Position numbers and translations under genes: made by a program
Assembly: GCF_016820655.1 (NCBI RefSeq)
Contig: NZ_WSFT01000053.1
Location: 124,001 to 188,000 of the forward strand
Direction: 5' to 3'
Source: Anaeromonas frigoriresistens
GTDB taxonomy: Bacteria > Bacillota > Clostridia > Tissierellales > SIT17
DNA length: 64,000 bases
Notes under the pieces: generated by a model
Told to the model about the DNA's origin: nothing
Databases searched by the model: none
What the model saw: the letters and a program-made list of their open reading frames with translations, nothing else
In this document: one piece after another, positions 14,339 to 23,166 of the stretch
Layout: each line of letters begins with the position of its first letter
How positions within the stretch are numbered: position 1 is the first letter of the stretch

Positions 14339-15250
14339 ATGGATATAATTGAATTAATAGTAGATGAAGAGTCTGAAGGAAGAATTGATGTATACTTAGC
14401 ATCAGAATTGAATGAAGTTTCTAGATCTTATATACAAAAACTTCTTAAAAATGGAAGAGTTACTGTGAATAAGCGTACTATTAAAGCTAAATATAGTATT
14501 AATGAAGGCGATAAAATCCTAGTTGAATTACCAGAACCAAAAAAGTTAGAAGTTAAGCCAGAAAATATTGATATCAATATAGTATATGAAGATGAGGATG
14601 TGGCTGTAGTATATAAGCCTAGAGGGATGGTGGTTCATCCAGCTCCAGGTAATTACAATAAAACTCTAGTAAATGCCTTACTTTATAAATTAAAGACTTT
14701 ATCATCAATCAATGGTGTTATAAGACCTGGAATTGTACATAGGATAGACAAAGATACTACAGGGTTACTAATGATAGCAAAAACAAATATCGCTCATATG
14801 AGCTTATCTGAACAACTTAGAGAGCATTCAATCACAAGAAGATATCAAGCGTTGGTAGAAGGAAATATTAATGAAGATAAAGGAACTGTTGATGCACCAG
14901 TAGGTAGAAATCCTAAAGATAGAAAAAAGATGTGTGTAACTAGGGAAAATAGTAAAGATGCTGTAACTCATTTTGAAGTTTTAAAAAGATTTGGTAAATA
15001 TACACTAATTGAAGCTCGATTGGAAACTGGTAGGACTCATCAAATAAGAGTCCATATGAAATATATTAATCACCCTATAGTTGGAGACCCATTGTATGGA
15101 ATTAAAGATCAAAAATTTAATCTAGATGGACAACTTTTGCATGCTAAGATCATAGGATTTGAACATCCTAGAACAAAGGAATATTTAGAGTTTGATTCTG
15201 AATTACCAGAAGATTTCGCTAAGATATTAAATTTGTTAGAGAAAAAGTAG
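14339..15250 (+). CDS. ylyB: RluA-family 23S rRNA pseudouridine synthase
   Basis: This is an RluD-like enzyme that isomerises uridines in 23S rRNA. The 303 residues comprise an N-terminal S4 domain (RIDVYLASEL...YIQKLLKNGRVTVN) and the catalytic domain, with VVHPAPGNY, HRIDKDTTGLL (catalytic D137) and GRTHQIRVHM. The stop codon TAG overlaps the -35 box of the pyrR promoter, so ylyB ends where the pyrimidine unit begins. Which uridines it modifies cannot be read from sequence. Confidence 0.94.
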   Translation: MDIIELIVDEESEGRIDVYLASELNEVSRSYIQKLLKNGRVTVNKRTIKAKYSINEGDKILVELPEPKKLEVKPENIDINIVYEDEDVAVVYKPRGMVVHPAPGNYNKTLVNALLYKLKTLSSINGVIRPGIVHRIDKDTTGLLMIAKTNIAHMSLSEQLREHSITRRYQALVEGNINEDKGTVDAPVGRNPKDRKKMCVTRENSKDAVTHFEVLKRFGKYTLIEARLETGRTHQIRVHMKYINHPIVGDPLYGIKDQKFNLDGQLLHAKIIGFEHPRTKEYLEFDSELPEDFAKILNLLEKK

Positions 15251-15276
15251 ACATTATTAATTTTATATGGTATGAT
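15248..15276 (+). promoter_or_regulatory. Promoter of pyrR-uraA
   Basis: TAGACA (15248-15253) and TATGAT (15271-15276) are 17 bases apart. The -35 box includes the ylyB stop codon. Transcription would start near 15283, just before the PyrR leader. Confidence 0.75.
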
Positions 15277-15293
15277 ATAAAAAAATAAGTGAA

Positions 15294-15384
15294 CCTTTAA
15301 ATTAGCACGAGAGGCTGATAAGGAATTAAGAGTTTGAGCTAGTAGTGTATTCAAAACTCCTTATCAGTGATAAGGAGTTTTTTT
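15294..15384 (+). promoter_or_regulatory. PyrR attenuator in the pyrR leader
   Basis: Three exclusive structures can be drawn. (1) Anti-antiterminator 15294-15323: lower stem CCTT/AAGG, upper stem AGC/GCT, and an ACGAGAG loop resembling the PyrR recognition loop. (2) Antiterminator: CTGATAAGGA (15315-15324) with TCCTTATCAG (15358-15367), 10 perfect pairs. (3) Terminator: AACTCCTTATC (15355-15365) with GATAAGGAGTT (15369-15379), then a T run. UMP-bound PyrR would stabilise the first and allow termination. The loop is less canonical than the second leader's. Confidence 0.9.
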
Positions 15385-15386
15385 GA

Positions 15387-15953
<567 letters not shown>

Positions 15954-16028
15954 CCTTTTAATTCGGTCCTGTGAGACTGAAAAAGGGAGAGTAATCTCCC
16001 TCCTAAACTATTTAAGGAGGTTTTTTTT
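15954..16028 (+). promoter_or_regulatory. PyrR attenuator between pyrR and uraA
   Basis: The PyrR-binding hairpin at 15954-15986 has lower stem CCTTTT/AAAAGG, upper stem GGTC/GACT and hexaloop CTGTGA, which fits the CNGNGA consensus exactly. The antiterminator is GGGAGA (15985-15990) with TCTCCC (15995-16000) over loop GTAA. The terminator is CCTCCT (15999-16004) with AGGAGG (16015-16020), followed by eight T residues to 16028. The 3' arm AAGGAGG is also the uraA ribosome-binding site and the T run is its spacer to ATG. Confidence 0.92.
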
Positions 16029-17318
16029 ATGGCAGAAAAGACTATGGTAAAGACAAAAAGTTTTAAAGGTATTGGAAGTAAAGATGTATTTAGAAAGGGT
16101 ATTTTAAGCATACAACATGTTATAGCAATGTTTGGAGCTACAGTATTAGTACCTATGATTACTGGACTAAATCCTGCGGTTGCACTGTTCTGTGCTGGAA
16201 TGGGAACTTTGATATTTCACTTAGTTACAAAAGGAAAGGTACCAGTTTTTTTAGGATCAAGTTTTGCTTTCATTCCCGTTATAGGCGCAGTATCCGTTAG
16301 ATTTGGTGATCTAAGGTATGCTCAAGGGGGAATAATTGCCTCAGGACTATTATATTTACTTTTTGCAGGTTTGATCAAATTTTTCGGAGTAGAAAGGGTT
16401 AAGTCATTCTTTCCTCCAATTGTAACAGGACCAATGATTATAGTGATAGGATTGATATTAAGCCCTACTGCTATTGAAATGGCATCTAATAATTGGCTTG
16501 TATCACTGGTAGTAGTATCTACAGTAATTATTGTATCTGTATTTGGCAAAGGAATGTTTAAAGTAATTCCAATACTGTGCGGTGTATTAGTAGGCTATAC
16601 CATGTCAATGGCATTAGGAATAGTAGATTTCACTCCGATAACAGAAGCTTCGGTATTAAGTGTACCAGAATTTACTTTACCAAAGTTTAGTATAGAAGCT
16701 ATAGCGATAATAGCACCAATAGTTTTAGCAGTTTTCATGGAACATATTGGAGATATAACAACTAATGGAGCAGTTGTAGGTAAAGACTTTATTAAAGACC
16801 CTGGACTACATCGAACACTTATTGGTGATGGACTAGCAACTTTATTTGCTGGGTTCTTAGGAGGTCCTGCAAACACAACATATGGTGAAAATACCAGTGT
16901 ACTAGCAGTAACAAAAAACTATGATCCTTCTATACTAAGAATAGCTGCCGTAATAGCAATATCAGTGAGTTTTATAGGGAAAGTTGGAGCTGTTTTACAA
17001 ACAATACCTGTAGCTGTAATGGGGGGAGTAAGCTTAATACTTTTCGGTATGATTGCAAGTGTAGGTATAAGAACTTTAACTACAGCTGAAGTTGACTTTT
17101 CTAGTAATAGAAATTTAATAGTAGCTTCATTGATTTTAGTAATAGGTATAGGTACAGAAATTCTAAAAGTTAAACAAGGTCTTTATACAATAGATGGAAC
17201 TCAAGCTTTCAGTGGCTTAATCGGTATAAAAATAACAGACAGTATACAGATTGTTGGTTTAAGTTTAGCCGCTATTGTAGGTATAGTTATAAATAAACTA
17301 CTACCTGAAAGTGTATAA
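16029..17318 (+). CDS. uraA: Uracil permease (UraA/PyrP, nucleobase:cation symporter 2 family)
   Basis: This 429-residue integral membrane protein imports uracil with protons. Family motifs include QHVIAMFGATVLVP near the N-terminus, GSSFAFIP, the substrate-site region MEHIGDITTNGAVVGKDF near residue 240 and GFLGGPANTTYGEN. About 14 hydrophobic segments are present. Translation starts at ATG 16029, 8 bases after AAGGAGG, itself part of the attenuator terminator. Together with PyrR this is the uracil-salvage unit. A strong terminator follows. Confidence 0.97.
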   Translation: MAEKTMVKTKSFKGIGSKDVFRKGILSIQHVIAMFGATVLVPMITGLNPAVALFCAGMGTLIFHLVTKGKVPVFLGSSFAFIPVIGAVSVRFGDLRYAQGGIIASGLLYLLFAGLIKFFGVERVKSFFPPIVTGPMIIVIGLILSPTAIEMASNNWLVSLVVVSTVIIVSVFGKGMFKVIPILCGVLVGYTMSMALGIVDFTPITEASVLSVPEFTLPKFSIEAIAIIAPIVLAVFMEHIGDITTNGAVVGKDFIKDPGLHRTLIGDGLATLFAGFLGGPANTTYGENTSVLAVTKNYDPSILRIAAVIAISVSFIGKVGAVLQTIPVAVMGGVSLILFGMIASVGIRTLTTAEVDFSSNRNLIVASLILVIGIGTEILKVKQGLYTIDGTQAFSGLIGIKITDSIQIVGLSLAAIVGIVINKLLPESV

Positions 17319-17328
17319 GAATTTGGCT

Positions 17329-17361
17329 ACAGGGTATATGAAAATATACCCTGTTTTTTTT
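17329..17361 (+). terminator. Terminator after uraA
   Basis: ACAGGGTATAT (17329-17339) and ATATACCCTGT (17344-17354) form an 11-bp perfect stem with GAAA tetraloop, followed by a T run. Confidence 0.93.
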
Positions 17362-17425
17362 AGCATTTATTGTATATAATTATAATATTATTAATTATTA
17401 AATCTATATAGCTTGAGGTGGATTT

Positions 17426-18286
17426 ATGCAAACAGAAATATTGATGGGAATTCAAAAATTAAGCAATCCAGTTTTGGATAGATTATTTATATTCATTACA
17501 AATATTGGAGGAGAGTTATTCTATATACTTGCTTTAACAGTAGTTTACTGGTGTATTAGCAAAAATGTAGGGGCAAAGATGTTTACTATACTGGTTTTTT
17601 CGGTCTTTGGCAACAGTGTTTTAAAAACAGTATTTGCCACTGAAAGGCCCTTTATGTTTGAGGGAATTAATCCACTATATGAGCAATCAGCTCCTGGGTA
17701 TGCATTTCCCAGTGGTCATACCCAAGGCACCACAACATTTTGGTTTTTTACAATGAAAAAACTTAAAAAGACTAGTATATATATTTTAGGTGTATTAATT
17801 ATATTGTTAGTTGGTTTTTCAAGATTATATCTAAGGGTACATTGGCCAATAGATGTATTAGGTGGATTGGCATTTGGTATTTTATTTGCTGTGATAGGTG
17901 AGTATATTATAGATAAGATAACTCCTTTTAAATATCATATATTGAATGTCTTTATTTTTTCAATTGTAATACCAAATATATTATTGATTATATTTATGAG
18001 CGAAAGCAATTTAAAATTAATTGCATTGATTAGTGGAGCCTTATTAGGTTATTTTATTCAGGAAAATAGGGTTAAATTCAGTGTTAAAGCAAAAATACAT
18101 ATACAGTTGATTAAATTTATTTTAGGTATTTCTATTCTTTTAGGTACAAGGACTTTATTCAAAATAATATTTCCTGATACATACTTATTTGACTATTTGA
18201 GATACTTTGCTATAGGAATATTTACTACTATAATAATTCCTATGATATTTATTCAACTTAAATTGTCAAAAAAAGCTCTCAATTGA
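17426..18286 (+). CDS. PAP2 family membrane phosphatase
   Basis: The 286-residue integral membrane protein carries the three PAP2 signatures: KTVFATERP (K-X6-RP), PSGH in FPSGHTQGTT, and SRLYLRVHWPID (SR-X5-H-X3-D). Such enzymes dephosphorylate lipid phosphates such as phosphatidate, phosphatidylglycerophosphate or undecaprenyl pyrophosphate. The extended C-terminus has further membrane spans, unlike the short 200-residue members. The substrate cannot be told from sequence. GAGGTGG precedes ATG. The stop codon lies inside the bidirectional terminator shared with rqcH. Confidence 0.92.
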   Translation: MQTEILMGIQKLSNPVLDRLFIFITNIGGELFYILALTVVYWCISKNVGAKMFTILVFSVFGNSVLKTVFATERPFMFEGINPLYEQSAPGYAFPSGHTQGTTTFWFFTMKKLKKTSIYILGVLIILLVGFSRLYLRVHWPIDVLGGLAFGILFAVIGEYIIDKITPFKYHILNVFIFSIVIPNILLIIFMSESNLKLIALISGALLGYFIQENRVKFSVKAKIHIQLIKFILGISILLGTRTLFKIIFPDTYLFDYLRYFAIGIFTTIIIPMIFIQLKLSKKALN

Positions 18287-18296
18287 GAGCTTTTTT
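18269..18296. terminator. Bidirectional terminator between PAP2 gene and rqcH
   Basis: AAAAAAGCTCTC (18269-18280) and GAGAGCTTTTTT (18285-18296) form a perfect 12-bp stem around AATT, with T runs on both strands. It ends the converging PAP2 (plus) and rqcH (minus) transcripts and contains the PAP2 stop codon. Confidence 0.93.
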
Positions 18297-18306
18297 GATA
18301 TAGAAA

Positions 18307-20079
18307 TTATTTTTCTTTTTTTATATTACTAATCTCTTTTTCTGTTGGTGTAACATAAATAGTACTGTTATTCTCATATATAACCATTCCTGGTTTTGCA
18401 CCATTAGGTTTTTTAACATTTTTCTTTGCCGTATAATCCACTGGGACATTGCTTGACACTTTTCCTTTACTATTAAAAGCTGCTAATAGAGCTGCTTCAT
18501 ATATAGTATCATTGGGAACTTCTTTATTACTTTTTTTGATTATAACATGGGATCCTGGTATATCTTTTGTGTGAAGCCAAATATCTTCTTTATCTGCAAA
18601 TTTTAATGTTAAATTATCGTTTTGTTTGTTATTTTTACCGACATAAATATCAAAGCCATCTTTTGATATATAATGAAGAGGTTTAGATTGAGAACTTTTT
18701 TTATTTTGGGGTTTATATTTCTTTCTATTTTTAATGTATCCACCTTCAATTAACTCGTCTCTTATTTCTTCTAATTCTGGTAAATTTGTTGCATTTTCAA
18801 TACTTAATAATATGTTTTCTAAATAGTTGATTTCTTCTTCTGTAAATGAAATTTGAGTTGATACTTCGTTAAAAGCACTTTTAAGTTTATTATATTTCTT
18901 AAAGTATTTTTGAGCATTTTGTGATGGCGTAAAATTTGGATTTAACTTTATTTGTATTAACTCGTTATCATTATAATAATTTTCAGTTTCCAAAATTTCC
19001 ATACCCTTTTCGATTCTATATATGTTGGCTGTAATTAATTCTCCATAGATCTTGTATTTTTCTCTATTTTTAGCATTAAACAGTTCTTCTTTTTGCTTTG
19101 ATAATTTATTTTTATCTCTATCAAGTTTAGTTTTAATATTCTTTTTTAAGGATAAAGATTTTTGTTTTATTCTGTCTAATCGGTCCTTTGTTTCATATAC
19201 AGTATCTAATAGTTCGCTGGTTGATTCAAAATATATCTTAATACTTTCGTTGAATTGTACAAGGTCTATACTTGAAAAACCTAGAATTTTTGTTTTATAA
19301 TCGTTGTAAACCATAGTGGGGGAAGAGTCCCCATTCATTACAGTGTCAACAAGTTCTTTAAATGATAAATAGAGTTTATTCTTATTTTCGTCAGTTAAGT
19401 CAGCTAGGTTTAAATTCTCATAAATATTAGACCTAGAACAAACTTCTTTTGCTACTAAAGGACTAACACCTATAAAGCTTTGATAAATGAATTTATAGAC
19501 TTTTATTCCTTCATTAATACTATTAATAAGTTCATTAAACTTCTCTTGAGTTAAGTTAATCGGACTAGTCTTATCTTGAGCAGGAGGTAAGGTGTATTTC
19601 ATACCAGGCAGTATTTGTCTTACGCTACTTATATCCGAAGTTATTCTTTTTATAGAGTCTATAATAGTTCTATCATTTTTATTTATTAGTATAATATTAC
19701 TATGTCTGCCCATGATCTCAATTATTAACTCTTTTTCCGACAACACACCTAGTTCATCGTATGTTGATATTATAATACTTATAATTCGTTCAAAACCTTC
19801 TTGATTAACAGATAAAATCCTACCACCTTGTAAATGTTTTCTTAATAACATACAAAACATAGGGGGAGATTGAGGGTTTTCTTTGGTCTGATTAGTAAAG
19901 TGTATTCTGGGATTATTACTACTAGCTGATACAATTAACTTATTGTTTTTACCTTTGTTTCGTATATCTATAACTAATTCATCGTTTTCAGGTTGATAAA
20001 CTTTATTTATTTTACCATCTATTAATTTCTCAGAAAGCTCATAAACCAAGCTTCTTAATGTAATTCCATCTAAAGACAT
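18307..20079 (-). CDS. rqcH: RqcH (NFACT-family Rqc2 homologue) ribosome quality control factor
   Basis: RqcH binds 50S subunits carrying stuck peptidyl-tRNA and adds alanine tails that mark the chain for degradation. The 590-residue protein begins MSLDGITLRSLVYELSEKL, has NFACT-N through about residue 230, helix-hairpin-helix and long coiled coils (about 260-430), and an NFACT-R domain near 460-560 (DGFDIYVGKNNKQND, then DIWLHTKDIPGSHVII). The start ATG is preceded by CGGAGG. It is transcribed alone, opposite its neighbours, from an extended -10 promoter. Confidence 0.96.
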   Translation of the reverse strand: MSLDGITLRSLVYELSEKLIDGKINKVYQPENDELVIDIRNKGKNNKLIVSASSNNPRIHFTNQTKENPQSPPMFCMLLRKHLQGGRILSVNQEGFERIISIIISTYDELGVLSEKELIIEIMGRHSNIILINKNDRTIIDSIKRITSDISSVRQILPGMKYTLPPAQDKTSPINLTQEKFNELINSINEGIKVYKFIYQSFIGVSPLVAKEVCSRSNIYENLNLADLTDENKNKLYLSFKELVDTVMNGDSSPTMVYNDYKTKILGFSSIDLVQFNESIKIYFESTSELLDTVYETKDRLDRIKQKSLSLKKNIKTKLDRDKNKLSKQKEELFNAKNREKYKIYGELITANIYRIEKGMEILETENYYNDNELIQIKLNPNFTPSQNAQKYFKKYNKLKSAFNEVSTQISFTEEEINYLENILLSIENATNLPELEEIRDELIEGGYIKNRKKYKPQNKKSSQSKPLHYISKDGFDIYVGKNNKQNDNLTLKFADKEDIWLHTKDIPGSHVIIKKSNKEVPNDTIYEAALLAAFNSKGKVSSNVPVDYTAKKNVKKPNGAKPGMVIYENNSTIYVTPTEKEISNIKKEK

Positions 20080-20111
20080 AATTATTCCTCCGATAATTCA
20101 TTTTATTTTGT

Positions 20112-20140
20112 ATTATAACATCAATAGAGATATTTATAAA
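20112..20140 (-). promoter_or_regulatory. Promoter of rqcH
   Basis: On the minus strand TTTATA (20135-20140) and TATAAT (20112-20117) are 17 bases apart, with TGT directly before the -10 box giving an extended -10. It lies about 33 bases upstream of the rqcH start. Confidence 0.7.
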
Positions 20141-20277
20141 GATGACTATATTCAAATATTAAGATTCAGTAATAAATAGAAGGGTTTTTTAAATCAAAAG
20201 GATAATTTAGTAGTATAATTACTAATATAGATAAATTGCAGAATAATATATATAAAATAGCAGATTGGAGGATGAAT

Positions 20278-21102
20278 ATGTTAAATTTTTCTAAATATCA
20301 CGGATTAGGAAATGATTTTATTATAATTGATGGAAGAAGTGATAATAATGAAGATTATTCTAAATTGGCTAAAGAAATATGCCATAGAAATTTAGGAATA
20401 GGTGGAGACGGATTGATTATTATTAAAGAATCTCATAAAAATGACATTAGAATGCAGATATTTAATATTGATGGCAGTGAGGCTCCGATGTGTGGAAATG
20501 GTATCAGATGTTTTGCTAAGTATGTTTATGAGAATGATATACTATGTAAAGATAGTTTTATAGTAGAAACACTAGCTGGACCAGTAAAAATTAGAATAAT
20601 TAAGAGTGATGGAAAGGAATCTATAATTCAAGCCAATATGGGTAAAGCTCATTATAAAGGTGAAGGTATACCAATTGGGGATGAAAAAGGATTTATTAAT
20701 AAAGAGATTGTTATTGATGATACCCCTATAAGAATATCAACTATTGATTTAGGTAATATTCATACGGTATTATTTGTAGATGATTTGGATAAAGTGGATG
20801 TAGATAAAATAGGCCCAATGATTGAAAAACATGATTTATTTCCAAATAAAACAAATGTCAACTTTTGTGAGATAATAGATAAACAAAATATAAAACTTGT
20901 TACATGGGAAAGAGGTGTTGGTAAAACTCTAGCTTGTGGTACAGGAGCATCAGCTAGTGCTGTTATTAGTACATTAATTCATGATACAGATAATCATATT
21001 ACCCTTCATCTTCCTGGAGGAGATGTTGATATAAATACAGAAAATGAGGATGTATATATGACAGGACCAGCAGAAATAATTTGTAAAGGAATATACCTAT
21101 AA
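20278..21102 (+). CDS. dapF: Diaminopimelate epimerase
   Basis: DapF interconverts LL- and meso-diaminopimelate for lysine and peptidoglycan synthesis. I chose ATG 20278, six bases after GGAGG, giving 274 residues starting MLNFSKYHGLGNDFIIID; an in-frame upstream extension has no ribosome site. The catalytic cysteines are C72 in PMCGNGIRCFAKY and C220 in LACGTGASASA. No other dap genes are near. A new promoter follows the stop codon, so it is probably not joined to the yloC transcript. Confidence 0.97.
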   Translation: MLNFSKYHGLGNDFIIIDGRSDNNEDYSKLAKEICHRNLGIGGDGLIIIKESHKNDIRMQIFNIDGSEAPMCGNGIRCFAKYVYENDILCKDSFIVETLAGPVKIRIIKSDGKESIIQANMGKAHYKGEGIPIGDEKGFINKEIVIDDTPIRISTIDLGNIHTVLFVDDLDKVDVDKIGPMIEKHDLFPNKTNVNFCEIIDKQNIKLVTWERGVGKTLACGTGASASAVISTLIHDTDNHITLHLPGGDVDINTENEDVYMTGPAEIICKGIYL

Positions 21103-21130
21103 TTGACTTTAGTCTAATTTGTGGTAGAAT
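21103..21130 (+). promoter_or_regulatory. Promoter for yloC-remA-gmk-rpoZ-coaBC
   Basis: TTGACT (21103-21108) and TAGAAT (21125-21130) have a 16-base spacer, starting at the dapF stop codon and ending 29 bases before the yloC start. Confidence 0.6.
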
Positions 21131-21159
21131 TGATTATAATATTTAGGAGGCTGATTTTT

Positions 21160-22041
21160 TTGATTAAAAGTATGACTGGATTCGGTAGAGGAGAAAATGA
21201 TGATGGATTAAGACGATTTACAATTGAAGTTAAGTCTGTAAATCATAGATATAACGATATAATAGTAAGGATGCCTAAGCATTTATCATATCTCGAGGAG
21301 AAGATTAAAAAGAATATAAAAGATAGAGTTAAAAGAGGTAGAGTTGAGGTATACATAAACTTAGAAAATCTAAAAGCATCAAATCTAGAAGTAATGGTGG
21401 ATATTGATTTAGCAAAATCCTATATGAAAGCATTAGAAACATTAAATAAAGAACTAGGTTTAAATCCACTAATAACAATAGACCAAATAATAAAATATCC
21501 AGACATAATTAATGTAGAAAAGAAAGAAGAAGAAGAGGATGTTATTTGGAATGTATTAAACGAAGCATTAAACGAAGCTTTAGATCAATTATATAATATG
21601 AGAATAGAAGAAGGTAAAAAATTAGGTGAAGATATAATAAAGAGATCTAAATATATTAAATCTTTAGCAAACAAGATAGAAGAGAAGTCTCCTATAGTTG
21701 TAGAAGAATATAAAGAAAAGCTTGAAAATAGAATAAAATCAATTTTAGATGAATCAGTGGAAGTTGATGAAATGAAATTAGCTAATGAAGTTGCTTATTT
21801 TGCTGATAAATCTAATATAACTGAGGAAATTGTAAGGTTATATAGCCATATTGATCAAATCATAAAAACAATGGAATCTGAAGATTCAATTGGAAGAAAA
21901 TTAGACTTTATAATACAAGAAATGAATAGAGAAACTAACACTATTGGTTCAAAAGTTGGAGATATAGAGATTACAAATAGTGTAGTTGAAATAAAAAGTG
22001 AACTAGAGAAGATAAGAGAACAGATTCAAAATATTGAATAG
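21160..22041 (+). CDS. yloC: YicC/YloC family endoribonuclease
   Basis: YicC-type proteins are endoribonucleases; E. coli YicC affects small-RNA turnover. The conserved N-terminus MIKSMTGFGRGEN is obtained only from the TTG at 21160, nine bases after AGGAGG, giving 293 residues. Charged helical sequence fills the middle, and the C-terminus has the family ending ESDSIGRKLDFIIQEMNRE-like segment (EDSIGRKLDFIIQEMNRE) with NTIGSK. The order yloC-remA-gmk-rpoZ-coaBC-priA is shared with B. subtilis. Confidence 0.95.
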   Translation: MIKSMTGFGRGENDDGLRRFTIEVKSVNHRYNDIIVRMPKHLSYLEEKIKKNIKDRVKRGRVEVYINLENLKASNLEVMVDIDLAKSYMKALETLNKELGLNPLITIDQIIKYPDIINVEKKEEEEDVIWNVLNEALNEALDQLYNMRIEEGKKLGEDIIKRSKYIKSLANKIEEKSPIVVEEYKEKLENRIKSILDESVEVDEMKLANEVAYFADKSNITEEIVRLYSHIDQIIKTMESEDSIGRKLDFIIQEMNRETNTIGSKVGDIEITNSVVEIKSELEKIREQIQNIE

Positions 22042-22058
22042 TTAGGAGGAGATAAATT

Positions 22059-22325
22059 TTGACAATAAAACTAATTAATATTGGATTTGGAAATATTGTC
22101 TCAGGTAACAGAATAATAGCTATTGTTAGTCCAGAATCTGCTCCTATAAAGAGAATTGTACAAGAAGCAAGAGATAGAGGAATGTTAATTGATGCGACTT
22201 ATGGAAGGAGAACCCGGGCTGTTATTATAACTGACAGTGACCATGTGGTTTTATCTGCTGTTCAACCTGAAACTGTAGCCCATAGATTAGACTATAAAAT
22301 AGAAGAAGATATTATCAAAGAATAG
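22059..22325 (+). CDS. remA: RemA family DNA-binding regulator (DUF370)
   Basis: RemA activates biofilm matrix and osmoprotection genes in B. subtilis by binding DNA as ring oligomers. The 88-residue protein shows [40 protein letters not shown] and a C-terminal [10 protein letters not shown]. The start is TTG behind GGAGGAG, matching the family start [12 protein letters not shown]. It lies 17 bases after yloC and 13 before gmk. Targets in this organism are unknown. Confidence 0.95.
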   Translation: MTIKLINIGFGNIVSGNRIIAIVSPESAPIKRIVQEARDRGMLIDATYGRRTRAVIITDSDHVVLSAVQPETVAHRLDYKIEEDIIKE

Positions 22326-22338
22326 AAAGGAGATCTAG

Positions 22339-22941
22339 ATGTCTAAAGGATTATTAATTGTAGTTTCAGGCCCATCAGGAGCTGGTAAAGGAACTATATG
22401 TAAAGAATTATTAAATGAATTGGATTTGAATATATCAATCTCTGCTACTACAAGAAATCCTAGAATAGGTGAGGTTGATGGTGAGAATTACTTTTTTATC
22501 ACCAAGGATAAATTTCAAGATATGCTATTAGAAAAACAATTCTTAGAGCATGCTGAGGTGTATGGCAACTATTATGGTACTCCTAAGAGTAATGTATTAG
22601 ATATGTTAGAAGAGGGAAAAGATGTTCTTTTAGAAATTGATATTCAAGGAGCTCTTTCAGTTAAAGAAATATATCCAGATGGTGTATTTATATTTATACT
22701 TCCACCTTCAATGGAAGAGTTGAAAAACAGAATAGAAAAAAGAGGAACAGAAACAAAAGAAGCAATGCTTAATAGATTAGAGTCCGCTTATAAAGAATTG
22801 AAGTATGTATTTAAGTATGATTATGGTGTATTAAATGATACAGTAGAGTCTGCAGTAGATAATATAAAAGCAATTATTAAAGCTGAAAAATGTAAAGTAA
22901 ATAGACAAAAAAATCTAATTAAAAATATAGAGGAGGTATAA
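22339..22941 (+). CDS. gmk: Guanylate kinase
   Basis: Gmk phosphorylates GMP to GDP. The 200 residues start with MSKGLLIVVSGPSGAGKGT (P-loop GPSGAGKGT) and contain the GMP-binding ISATTRNPRIGEVDGENY, and LEIDIQGA. The lid is IEKRGTETKEAMLNRL. AAAGGAG precedes the ATG. It is three bases before rpoZ, the usual Firmicute pairing. Confidence 0.98.
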   Translation: MSKGLLIVVSGPSGAGKGTICKELLNELDLNISISATTRNPRIGEVDGENYFFITKDKFQDMLLEKQFLEHAEVYGNYYGTPKSNVLDMLEEGKDVLLEIDIQGALSVKEIYPDGVFIFILPPSMEELKNRIEKRGTETKEAMLNRLESAYKELKYVFKYDYGVLNDTVESAVDNIKAIIKAEKCKVNRQKNLIKNIEEV

Positions 22942-22944
22942 AAA

Positions 22945-23154
22945 ATGTTATATCCTTCAGTTAATGACATTTTAAAAAAAGTTGATAGTAGATACACTTT
23001 AGTATTATTAGTATCAAAAAGAGCTAGACAATTAGTAGAAGGTAGTGATCCATTTGTGGATGTAAACTCCACTAAACCAGTTTCCATAGCACTACATGAA
23101 GTAGCAGAGGATAAAGTAACTTACACAAGACCTGATATGACAAGTATTAAATAG
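22945..23154 (+). CDS. rpoZ: RNA polymerase omega subunit
   Basis: Omega helps assemble and stabilise RNA polymerase. The 69 residues include the conserved block YTLVLLVSKRARQL, then the region ALHEVAEDKVTYTRPD. GAGGAGG precedes ATG. It sits between gmk and coaBC as in other Firmicutes. Confidence 0.96.
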   Translation: MLYPSVNDILKKVDSRYTLVLLVSKRARQLVEGSDPFVDVNSTKPVSIALHEVAEDKVTYTRPDMTSIK

Positions 23155-23166
23155 GGAGTGAGTATT

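Noticed and set aside
20214-20219. dapF promoter
   Set aside because: A TATAAT is present, but there is no -35 hexamer or extended TG, so support is too thin to list.
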